Assembly (NCBI GenBank): GCA_019843655.1
Contig: JACDQD010000003.1
Span: forward strand, 1,528,825 to 1,592,824
DNA length: 64,000 nt
Direction: 5' to 3'
DNA from: Lethocerus indicus
Lineage: Eukaryota; Arthropoda; Insecta; Hemiptera; Belostomatidae
Part shown: piece by piece, positions 12,577 through 24,643 of the stretch
How positions within the stretch are numbered: the stretch's first letter is position 1
Layout: each line of letters begins with the position of its first letter
Position numbers and translations under genes: made by a program
The notes under the pieces: generated by a model
The model's input: the letters and a program-made list of their open reading frames with translations, nothing else
What the model was told of the DNA's origin: nothing
Databases searched by the model: none

Positions 12577-12908
12577 TTTGAACGGCCGGCAAACACTGAA
12601 AGTCACGGACGACGTGCACGCCTATATATAGATTCGGCAAGCCAGTGCCGACAACTTAAAAATTTCCCGGCGAAAAACCTTTTATATATACGCTAAATAA
12701 TTATTGGATATATATATATATTTGAAAAACACAATACGTTGAAAATTAAATTGTTTATAAATTCGACTTTGCGAAAAAGTATATTCCCGAGAAATTTAAC
12801 GGCAGAATGAACAAATCGCATTGCCCACATCCTGACTATATACTACAGCTATATACAGAGCCTGTACAAATATACTAAAGTTTATTAAAGTGTCATATTC
12901 AGGACACT
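12577..12908. other. CREG 5' flank, nothing else recognised
   Basis: The start of the CREG upstream region holds the TATA motif at 12623-12630 and AT-rich sequence. No gene or other repeat is supported before the foldback element begins. Confidence 0.5.
12623..12630 (-). promoter_or_regulatory. Candidate TATA box of CREG
   Basis: Read on the minus strand, TATATATAGG lies about 47-54 bases upstream of the CREG start codon. That leaves about 30 bases to a transcription start and a very short leader. The position is plausible for a core promoter, but TATA-rich runs are common here, so confidence is limited. Confidence 0.4.
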
Positions 12909-13728
12909 GTTACAATCGTGAAACAGTGTTTCAGAATTTAATAAGAGTAAAGTATTATATTTTTATTGCAAATTATAATCGATCGTTTTTTAAAAGGGTT
13001 AAATGCAGTAGGGGTCATAAACGCCTAGGGTTGGAAGTAATATGAAAGTTTGTATTGCTGGCCTACCCGGGAGTGGCTGAAATACTTTTGTATCGAATAA
13101 AATGTTTACAATATTAATTATAAGGACTTTAATTATAAAATAATTGGGTTAAAATTTAATGCGGGGGCCCACGAGGTTAGCGGGTGTATTCGATATATCG
13201 ATATATATACGGGTGAATCGATATGTCGCGCAGCCAAAAAGAGAAAAAAAGCAGAAAAAACCGCCTTAATTTGGTAAAAATAAAAAGCACAACCCGTCGG
13301 ACGCTTTAATAAAAGGTACGCGATGCGAAAACAAATATGGCTGACGCTGGTTGGACGACGAATCGATTCACTCGTATATATCGATATATCGAATACACGC
13401 GATAACCTCGGGGGGGGGGCACCAACAGTATATTTTAACCCAATTATTTTATAATTAAAGTCCCATTTAATTAATATTGAAAGGTTTCTGGAGGAATTTC
13501 AACAAATACAACCCCCCCCCCTCAACCCCGGGTCGCGGTCAAAAACATTTTATTCGATACAAAAATATTTCAGCCACTCGTGGCAATATAAACTTTCATA
13601 TTACTACCAACCCTCGTATTTGGACGCCCGATACGATGCCCTTTTAAAAAACGATCGATTATAATTTGCAATAAAAATATAATACTCTACTCTCATCAAA
13701 TTCCGAAACACTGTTACACGATTGTAAT
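12909..13728. mobile_element. Foldback element with about 300-bp inverted arms
   Basis: The left arm (about 12909-13210) and right arm (about 13375-13728) are inverted copies. TTACAATCGTG at 12910 pairs with CACGATTGTAA ending at 13727. Other matching pairs are TTATAATCGATCG with CGATCGATTATAA, and the CGATATATCGATATATA stretches that close the stem around an about 160 bp loop. There is no ORF, so it is a MITE-like foldback element. It sits between the divergent CREG and CTP synthase starts. Confidence 0.75.
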
Positions 13729-13734
13729 TTTCAC

Positions 13735-13905
13735 ATCGCGCACCTTTTATTTAGGCGTACGAAGGGGTTGTGTGTTTTATTTTTATCGAATTAAGGCGGG
13801 GTTTTCTGTTTTTTTTTCGGCTGCGACATATCGATATATAGAATACACCCGATAACCTCGGGGGGCCATTTTTTAACCCAATTATTTTATAATTAATTAT
13901 CAATA
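13735..13905. repeat. Inverted partial copy of the 12.9-kb foldback loop and arm
   Basis: The stretch from CACCTTTTATTTAGGCGTACG through TTAAGGCGGGGTTTTCTG is the reverse complement of the loop at 13240-13330. It continues into the arm motif ATATCGATATATAGAATACA, then CCCGATAACCTCGGGGGG and TTTTTAACCCAATTATTTTA. A second element or a rearranged copy therefore abuts the first, with its loop inverted. Confidence 0.65.
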
Positions 13906-14273
13906 ATTAAGGCAGTTACTCGAGTTCACATAAAACTAGAACAGTAAATTTTAACCCGATTAATTGACCAAGCGCTAATATTTGTACGGTTACGATGTTT
14001 TTCAGTAAGTCAGGAACTGAGTGCTAGATGTTAAACGGGGTATGAATATCTATCGATGGAATTTATTCTGTCAAATAAAATCGAATATAGTTATTAATTG
14101 AATTGTTTTATTATCGGCTGTTGGGCTGTAAATTGGAAATGATATTTTATATTTCAATAATAAATATCTCGGCGGCGTGGGTTGGCAGTAGTGGGGCCCG
14201 TGCTCAACAGTGTCTGGCCTCGTGTTCCCTACGCTCTCAGCCAGATAAATTTGAAATCGGGCCGAATTTCAAC

Positions 14274-17200
14274 ATGAAATACATATTGGTCACTGGCGGC
14301 GTAATCAGCGGAGTCGGCAAGGGTGTCATCGCCAGCTCGTTCGGCACAATACTCAAGTCGTGCGGAATACACGTCACGTCGATCAAAATTGATCCCTACA
14401 TCAACATTGACGCCGGAACATTTTCGCCCTACGAACACGGTAAGGGGTTTTTCAAATTTCAAAGGTTATTTCAAATTTACATTTCAACGACCAACCCCCC
14501 CCACAACTCTGCTCCACCCCGACGGGGCCCACTATCACTTTTTTTTCCAACCTCAAATGCCCCTACTCGAAAGGAGACTACTGAAGACCTTTACCTCGAC
14601 TCACTTTGAAATCGGTCAATTTCGGCTAACAATTTCACAGTCTACAGAGATTGTGCCGAAACCGGCTCCGAACGAGACGAGGAGACTACTGAAGACCTTT
14701 ACGAGACTCACTTTGAAATCGGCCAACAATTTCACAGTCTACAGAGATTGTGCCGAAACTGGCTCCGAACAAGACGAGGAGACTACTGAAGACCTTTACC
14801 TCGACTCACTTTGAAATCGGTCAATTTCGGCTGACAATTTCACAGTCTACAGAGATCCCCCCGTTACTACAGTTGCTATAGTCCACGGGGCCCATTTTCA
14901 CTCTTTTTCCTGACCTCCTCAAATGCCTGTACTCGAAAGGAGACTACTGAAGACCTTTACCTCCGACTCCACTTTGGAATCGGTCAATTTCGGCCGACAA
15001 TTTCACAGTCTACAAAGATCTCCCCCCTACAGTTCGCCATAGTCCACGGGGCCCATTTTCACACTCTTTTCCTGGCCTCCTCAAATGCCCGTACTCGAAA
15101 GGAGACTACTGAAGACCTTTACCTCGACTCACTTTGAAATCGAGTCAACAATTTCACAGTCTACAAAGATTGTGCTATAGTCCACGGGCTCCATTTTCAC
15201 TCTCTTTTTCGGCCTCCTCAAATGGCCCTACTCGAAAGGAGACTACTGAAGACCTTTACCTCGACTCACTTTGAAATCAGTGCCAACAATTTCACAGTCT
15301 ACAAAGATCTCCCGCCAGTTAATAGTCCACGGGGCCCTCACTTTTCTGCCCTCCTCAAATGCCCGTACTCGAAAGGAGACTACTGAAGACCTTTACCTCG
15401 ACTCACTTTGAAATCGGTCAATTTCGGCTAACAATTTCACAGTCTACAAAGATCCCCCCGTTCCTACAGTTCTATAGTCCACGGGCCCATTTTCACACTC
15501 TTTTTCTGCCCTCCTCAAATGCCCGTACTCAAAAGGAGACTACTGAAGACCTTTACCGAGACTCACTCTGAAATCGGTCAATTTCGGCTAACAATTTCAC
15601 AGTCTACAGAGATCCCCCCGTTCCTACAGTTGCTATAGTCCAACGGGCCCATTTTCACACTCTTTTTCTGCCCTCCTCAAATGCCCGTACTCGAAAGGAG
15701 ACTACTGAAGACCTTTACCGGGACTCACTCTGAAATCGGTCAATTTCGGCTAACAATTTCACAGTCTACAGAGATCGTGCTGATACTGGCTCGAACAAGA
15801 GGCCACAGTATTGGAACGGATTTACGAAGTCGACCCAGGCGACAACAGAGTCGCGATTTGAAAAGCCCTACTTGAAACCGACTCGAGAGAATTTGAAGGC
15901 CTTTCGAACTGTCAATTTATGAACTGGCCCCCCGTTCCTACAGTTGCTATAGTCCAACGGGCCCATTTTCACACTCTTTTTCTGCCCTCCTCAAATGCCC
16001 GTACTCAGAAAGGGAGACTACTGAAGACCTTTACCGGGACTCACTCTGAAATCGGTCAATTTCGGCTAACAATTTCACAGTCTACAGAGATCCCCCCGTT
16101 CCTACAGTTGCTATAGTCCAACGGGCCCATTTTCACACTCTTTTTCTGCCCTCCTCAAATGCCCGTACTCAAAAGGAGACTACTGAAGACCTTTACCGAG
16201 ACTCACTCTGAAATCGGTCAACACTATAATCCACGGGCCCATTTCCTCTTTTCCTGACCTCCTCAAATGCCCGACAATACTGAAACCTTTACCGACTTTG
16301 AAATCGGCTTTCATCCGTCCGCTTGCATCCGAAATTGAAAGCCTTTCGGACCGTCGATTTTTATAAAACGACCCGCGGATGCGCCATCGAAATCGCCATC
16401 ACCGGGTGTCGTTTGGTAATAAAGGAAAATATAAAAGGAAAAATATTTTAACTCGTGCGCTCGAGTCAATTCGAGCTCGCCTAAACAGGCATGTAGTCGA
16501 GAATTGAAAATAACAACGCGAAAGCTAAGGAAAAAAAAAATCGTCTTATCGATATCCATCATTTACGCAGGATTGTAAGCTATTTAACAGTTATTTATTC
16601 GAGAATAGAATATTGCCTTTTTCCGCGGAACGAAATCGAAATTGTCCACCGAAAGAAAAGTCGATTCGGGAGGGGCGACAAAAACGGAAACCGTCGAGGA
16701 CATTATGGCTATATTTTCTTCTGAACCGTCTTCAGAATCACCACTGTAATTGTCGCTTTCTTCTGAGCCGCTTTCCGAAAATTAAAATAAATATTTCGAT
16801 CAATTTTGTATTTTTTTTTTTGGCCGAGACAATGTTCTAAAGTGTTTTTTTTTACCATTAAAAACAATTGATTTTTTTTCAAATAAATCCGTGCTCTAAT
16901 CCGTTCTTGAGTCCGTTTAACGAGTTCTTGACGTCGTTCATTTGTCCAGGTGAGACGTACGTATTGGACGACGGCGGCGAAGTCGATCTCGATCTCGGAA
17001 ATTACGAGCGGTTTCTGGACGTGACGCTCCACAAGGACAACAACATAACGACTGGGAAAATTTATCAACACGTTATATCGAAAGAGCGCAAAGGCGACTA
17101 TCTCGGCAAGACAGTTCAGGGTGAGGCGCGACAATTATTTTTCTAATCTGATATACCCGTTTTGCGGTCTGCGAGGGTTGTTCGAATATACTGTAGGTTC

Positions 17201-19707
17201 GCGATGTTTCTGTCTCCTCTCGCCGGTTTGGTCTTTTGTTGGCGGTTTGTCGGCCGCTCTCGCCGTCTTCAGTAGCGCTGCGCTGTTAGTCACAGTACGT
17301 GTGAAAGTGACAGTGGCAGTGCAGTGAGGATGCCCGAAAAACATACAAAGTGCTGACAGTGACTGACACACACCGCCGCTACTGAAGACGGCGAGAGCGG
17401 CCGACAAACCGGTCTAGCGAAAGACCGAACCGGCAGCGAGAGAGAGGAGACAGAAACATCGCGAACCGACAATAATTTTTCTATTAAACGTTCTTCCGTC
17501 GCCGGCGTTTCGAATCTGCCCCGAATGCCGTGGACGTTAGATAGCGATAAGTGGCGTTGAATATTCGGAATAAACGCGCGATAATATCCGTCCTAGGAAA
17601 CCGGTTATGACTGCTCGAAGACCAAAAAAGTTTCACAATACGGTCGTATATTAACACGTATTAATTGTTTGATTGGACTAAAATTTAAATTCAATTAGTA
17701 TATCATAAATAGAACTCTCCGGAATTAGTACATATATGTCTTCAAATTTTCTTTGTAATCGTAACTTTTTCCTTCCGTCGATTGTTTCTTTAACGCCGTA
17801 ATCCGTTTTGACGATAGCGAACGTCGTAAAGAGGCGTCGCAATTTGTTATTTTTTTTCATTTTTTATTTATGCTTTCAGTCGTTCCGCACATTACGGATT
17901 CAATACAGGAATGGGTCGAACGAGTCGCCAAACAGCCGGTCAGCCAAAATGGCGAGAAGCCAGAGGTCGGTATAATTAAATTAAATTTGTATTCTATTCG
18001 GTTTATATTGCGTAAAAAAAAAAAAACCAAATTACTGCAGCCCTTATCTTTTTACAGTCGTTTTTACGCTGCAATAAAGATAAGGGGGCAGTGTAAACCC
18101 GCATTACCGGATTATATTTTTGTCTCTATATCCGTTTCCCTAATTCGAATACGGCATAATTTTAAACTGTGGGAATTAACAGTTATCCATCCGTGTCAAT
18201 TAACGACCGACTGCGTTGGCGAAACCAATTAAACCTTTCGGCCCTTTAACCGCGATTACGACTCGTGGTAAAGAATTTGTGCCGTGAGCGCAAAACCACA
18301 CGAGCGATATACCGATGAGGCTTTTTTTTTCCTTTATTTGTACAATAAATTATAATATAATTATACTGTACAAGTGTTGAGTGTATGTTTCTCGCTCGAA
18401 TGGCTCGACAGAAGAAACAGTCCGATGACGGCACTTTTCACAAATTGGATGAAATAATTTATGGCCTCGGTAAAACAATTCTACTGGGCTGAGAAGATCT
18501 GTGGGTCGGCGGCGTAAGCCGATAATGGACGGATGAGAGAGGAGGGATTGAACAGGAGTGGATTGGGATGAGGAGAAAGGGAGTGGAACGGGTAACTGGA
18601 TTTTGCGACTTTGTCGACTTTCCGGGTATGTTGAGAGGTCATTGTGGATTGTCCGGTTAGAAACATACCCCAGGGGGGGGAGCATTAAGGACGGTGCGAA
18701 GGACTTTCGATTGGAATCTCTGGATGGAAGCGATGTCGGATGTCTCCCGGTGGAACCCCATAACTCAATTCCGTGTCGGTTTCAGTATCGCTTTGTATAT
18801 TGTCAGTTTGTCGCTCGAGTTTCAATTTCGACGTCCGTTATTATTAATAACGGCATTAAGAGTCCAAATTTTCGACTTGGACGGAAAATTGACGGACTCT
18901 TAATGCCGTTACTAAACGTGGAATCCGCGCGTGAGTCGTCTGCCGAGGTGGAGCCCCAAGGATAGCGGGTAATCTGCTTTTGGGCTATATACCGCGAGGC
19001 GATATTGGGTCGCTTTCAAAGCGTGTAGATCGAAAAAATCGAAAAGAGTTCGCAAATACGAACCACCGCCACCGACTTTCTTGTCTACTCTCTGTGTATT
19101 GTTAATTTTTTTTTTTTTGTCATCTCCCGCAGGTTTGCATCGTTGAATTGGGCGGTACGATAGGCGATATCGAGGGTATGCCGTTCGTGGAAGCGTTCAG
19201 ACAGTTTCAATTCCGCGTCAAACGGGAAAATTTCTGCTGCGCCCACGTTTCACTCGTTCCGCAGGTAAAAAAAAAAAAATCGATATTATTGTTATTATTA
19301 TATTTTCTCGAAATCGACTGCTTTCTATTGTTACCGGTGTTAAATATTACGGATAAATTCGTTCGCGACAGTCGTTGATTTATCCGTTTTGTTCGATAGC
19401 GATCGGCGTTAAAATGCCGTTAAATATTAGCTTAGCGGTGTAAAAATTATACTGTCCGATTTATCGTTTCGACTATTAAATAAAACATCGTTGCTCAACG
19501 AAACGAGACACAACGTTGCCAATATTAAGTTACCGGACACTTAATAAGTGTTAACGTAATAGAAAACACACATATTTTTGTTTTCGTAAGATTTGCAAAA
19601 AGTGTACAATCAAATGAAATGCGTCAACGAGACGTCAAAGAATCGCACTAATGGCTTAAAATTAAAACTATGCCATTTCATCTATGTCTATTAAACCATA
19701 TGGTAAA

Positions 19708-19761
<54 letters not shown>

Positions 19762-22700
19762 GTATACAATTTTAGAACGGCTCTTTCGTATAAATATTTT
19801 AAAGATTTATTTTTTTGTAGGTTCGTGATGTTTCTGTCTCCTCTCACCGGTTTGGTCTTTTGCTAGACCGGTTTGTCGGCCGCTCGCCATCTTCAGTAGC
19901 GCTGTGTTACTGTCACTGTTAGCACTTTGGATGTTTTTCGGGCATCCTCACTGCTGCACCGTCACTTTCACATGTACACAGCGCTACTGAAGATGGCGAG
20001 CGGCCGACAAACCGGTCTAGCGAAAGACCTAACCAGCGGCGAGAGAGAGAGGAGACAGAAACATCACGAACCTACAGTATATTCCAACAACCCCTCGCAG
20101 ACCACACAAAACAGGTATATCAAATTTATTTTTTCTGTTTTTGACCAGCCCAAATCGACGGGAGAAGCCAAAACGAAACCGACGCAGGCCAGCGTCAGGG
20201 AGCTCCGGGGTTTGGGACTGTCGCCAGATCTTGTCGTCTGTCGCAGTGAAAATCCGATCACGGAATCCGTCAAAGTCAAAATATCCAATTTCTGCCACGT
20301 CCCTCCCGAACAGGTATATTTAATCGATAATTAACTTTGTCCATATCTGTCGGAAACCGTTAAAAACGCATGTCCAACTAGTGCAGGAGTATTGGATCAG
20401 TAATTGTATTAACGGATGTACGGGTTATTAGAAGAAAATCGGCTAATTTAAAGCGGTTTTTAATAGCGGATTTAAAAGAAATTTCTGAACGAACGAAAAA
20501 ATTATAAAATTGCGCTTGTTGCGACACCCGTTGGTCGACGACGGCTTGTGAATATTTATCCGTAAAAATTTTTTTTTTCGCCCCCATTTCCAGGTTCTGT
20601 GCATACACGACGTTTCGTCGATATACAGGGTACCGTTGCTCATGGACAAACAGGGAATTGTCGATTTTTTCAAAGAACGACTACAGCTCAATATACCGAC
20701 GCCGAGGCCGAGGAAATACATGCAGAAGTGGAAGGCGATAGCCGACAGGTATACATCATTTCAGCGAATTCTAATAATACCGTACGCGAGAATGGGTATT
20801 GTACGTTTTCGTTGAATGTTTCCTTTTTTTTGCTACGTCGTCAAGTTTAGTGTCGAACGGTATTTCGCGGTTAAAAACCGGTTGTAGTAAAAAAATATAT
20901 ATATATATGTCGATTTCGAATTAATTCTGAATAATTAGAACGGGGGGGTAAAATCATTTTTGACCGATCTGGACAACCTTACGGTAAAACTACCGTTTTA
21001 CACGATAAAATTTTATCAATAAGTACATGAACAGTTGTAATTATTGGCCCGTCGACATACAATAACGTTTCGGAGACGTTGTTCATTTTGTGCACAATTT
21101 TTAGACATCGAGAACTGTGTTTAAAATTAATCCGAAATTATTATTATCCGTTTATTAATTAAATAAAAATTTTCCGTATGTCGGGTGGTTAAAAAACCAC
21201 TGCTGACGAGGAATTACGGTTGATTTTGATATTTCCATTGCGATGATAACCGCAGTATCGGTCATGTAATTGTCTATTTCGGGTAAAATTTTAAAATAAC
21301 AGTTCTAATTTTGAAACTATATTTAATATTGTTTGACACTAAACTGGTTGATCTCCTCTGTCTATATACATATATCTGTTCTTTTATATATATATATATA
21401 TACATATACATATTCCTGTGTCCTCTATATTGGAATAGACGAAAAGAGAATAAGAAAAAAACATAAAAACAATAAGAGAAACAAAAATCGAGCATGTCTG
21501 GTAATGGATTATTGAATTTCAGATTTGATACTTTAAGGCGTGATATAAACATAGCGTTAGTCGGTAAATATACGAAACTTGAAGATTCGTACACGTCTGT
21601 GACTAAAGCGCTGCAGCACGCTGCTATTTCTGCCGGATACAAAGTGAATATTTCGGTAAATGTTTCAATTTTTCATTCTACAATATAATTTAATTGAAAA
21701 ATAAAAAAATTTTTTTTTTTTTAAATAAAACGAGTTTTCCTTATAAATTTAGTTTCTCGAATAATTTTCGCTTAATTTTTTTTTTTTTTTTTTTTTTAAA
21801 TCGACTAATTATTGAATAGTGATTATAGGTGTTGGCGTGTGCGGTCGTCGCCGCCGCCACTAACGGCGTGAACGATGCGTCGGCCTCATATTTTTTTTAC
21901 CGTTTGGACGTTACGTCGTAAAGCTAAGTCGCCAACTCTTGCGTCGGTCACGAATTATTTAACGTTTTTTAAAAAAAAAAATCAATAATTATAACAATAG
22001 CAAAAAAAACTGTTTAGTCGAAAATTATGACTAACCTGCGGCCGGGGGTGGATCGCATATTAATGCGGGAGAATTTAGCGGAGCTTAGCTGTTAATAAAT
22101 TCCGCGGTTTCGGAAAGGAAATCCGAAAAAAAGGGAGGAAAGCGTATAAGAAAAAATATAGAAAAGATTCATATAATTAGTGCGATACTAAAAACGGAAA
22201 AAATTTTATTTTTTTTTGTTTAAATGCATGTCGTGCATGTTGCAAGGAATCCGCCCCCTAGAAGTTTTACCCGCTCGTAGTTTGAAGTCGGAGTTATGCA
22301 TCGTTTTAATTATTCCGAACGAATGTTTGTTTACTAATCGAGTTGCGGAAAAGATCGACTCGAATAAATGAACAAATGAATTTTTTTCAATTATTTTTTT
22401 TAATTTGTCTCCTCCTATTTTACAGTATATTGAATCGGTGAACCTTGAAAAGAACACGATTCACTCGTCGCCCGTCTGCTATCACGAGGCTTGGCAACAG
22501 CTATGCAAAAGCGAGTGAGTAATTTAGCAAAAAGTAATCATTAAGCGAGTAATCGCGTCATTTCGTAACGATCCCGGAGATTACGGCGAGTGCACGAAGT
22601 TCATCTTATGTTACGATAACGGTCGATTTATCAGTTTGTTTATAGTAGCGGTTTGTGTAAAATTATACTGTCCGATTCATTAGTTTCAACTGATAAGTGC

Positions 22701-24611
22701 TACTGAAGACGGCAAAAGAACGAACCGGCGAGAAAAGGAGACGGGAATACGCGAAATCTACGGTATTCAGAGCCGTCGTCGGACCGCGAAAAACGGGCCA
22801 TTCAGAACTGGTAATTTTTCTGTTCCAGCGGAGTTATTATTCCCGGCGGTTTCGGTAAGCGCGGAGTCGAGGGCATGATCGAGGCGTGCAAATGGTGCCG
22901 TGAAAGCAACAAACCGTTCTTGGGCATCTGTCTCGGCCTACAGGCGGCTGTCATTGAATTCTCCAGGTTCGTACAGGAGTTCGAAAAAAAACTTTCATTT
23001 CAGTAGGAAAAATTAGAAATACCTGGTTTGCCTTTTTAACTACCGCGCTCCGAAAGGGCGCGAGAGGTCCTTGGTGGGTGGCCTTCGAAGGGCCGCAGAT
23101 TCCCGTACCGAGTACGACGTGCGGTGGTTCCGGGCGGCTTGCTCCGCGGACTTCGCCATGGCGCCTCCTCACCTGTCTCTACGACGAATGTGGCCCGGTT
23201 TTATTAAAGGTTTCTTGTAGGTTCGTGATGTTTCTGTCTCCTCTCTCTCACTGCTGTTTGCTAGACCGGTTTGTCGGCCGCTCTCGCCATCTTCAGTAGC
23301 GCCCTGTGTTAGTCACTGTTAGCACTTTGGATGTTTTTTGGGCATCTGCACTGTCACTTTCAGGATGCCCAAAAAACATCCAAAGTGCTAACAGTGACTG
23401 ACACACAGCGCTACTGAAGATGGGCGAGCCAAACTGCTCTAGCTAAACAGCGAGAGAGGAGACAAACATCACGAACCTACAGTATATTCCAACCCCTCGC
23501 AGACCACGAGACATTTAAAGTATTACGGTGGAACCTCTCGAGTATCGAGCATTTAATAGTTTCTATTCAGTTTAACATAACTGTTTTGTGGTCTGCGAGG
23601 GGTCGGACTACCGTAGATTTGCTAGGTCTAGCGAAAGACAAAACCGGCGAGAGGAGACAGAAACACATGGAATCTACGGTATTCCAACCCCTCGCAGACC
23701 ACAAGACATTTAAAGTATTACGGTGGAACCTCTCGAGTATCGAGCATTTAATAGTTTCTATTCAGTTTAACGTAACTGTTTTGTGGTCTGCGAGGGGTCG
23801 GACTACCGTAGATTTGCTAGGTCTAGCGAAAGACCAAACAGCAGCGAGAGAGGAGACAGAAACATCACGAACCTACAGTATATTCCAACCCCTCGCAGAC
23901 CACAAAACGGGTATATTAAAGGTTTCTTCTCGCGAGAGAGCAAAAAAAAATTTATCCCGCTTTTACGCACTCGGACTTTCCGGTTTTCGGCACCAGTTAA
24001 TCTTTCGGCGAACGAAAGAAAGTTTCTGAAAAAAAAATATAAATTTTATTAACGCAAAATTGAAACGAAATAAAATTGAGAATACCGGTTTACGAAAGAG
24101 GTTACTTACGATACACGCTTTGAAATCGGCTCCCAATATATATATAGGGCTTTTCCTAACAAAGGGCTTCGGTCAAATCTTCATGTTGATGTTTACTACC
24201 GTTTTTTTTTAATCCTTCTTGGACGTCCGGTCGCCCTTTGACTTATATATATATATCGAAGTTTTTTTTTTGCGAAAAAAATGTTTGTAATTTTGAAATT
24301 GCCTATTCGCGTGCGGGGTTACTGTCAAATTGACGCATGAAAGAAACACACCCCCCACCCCCACCCCTTCAACCGAGGGTTGATGATAATCAGACCGATG
24401 AACGAATTTTCGTTTACAGGAACGTATTGGGCCTGCCCGAATCGAACACGACCGAAGTCGATCCGAACACGAGGCATCCGTTGGTCATCGAGATGCCCGA
24501 ACACAATCCGGGAGATCTCGGCGGAACTATGAGACTCGGAAAACGGATTACTCTGTTCAAGACGCAAAACTCGATACTCAGTACGTATTTTATCAGTTTT
24601 CCAATACTCTT

Positions 24612-24643
<32 letters not shown>

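Noticed and set aside
14103..14273. Longer CTP synthase start giving 57 extra residues
   Set aside because: The added segment has no similarity to the family, while the ATG at 14274 gives the conserved MKYILVTGG start.
18558..18965. 135-codon ORF in CTP synthase intron 3
   Set aside because: It has no recognisable motif, overlaps the 18848 hairpin, and has equally long frames on the other strand.
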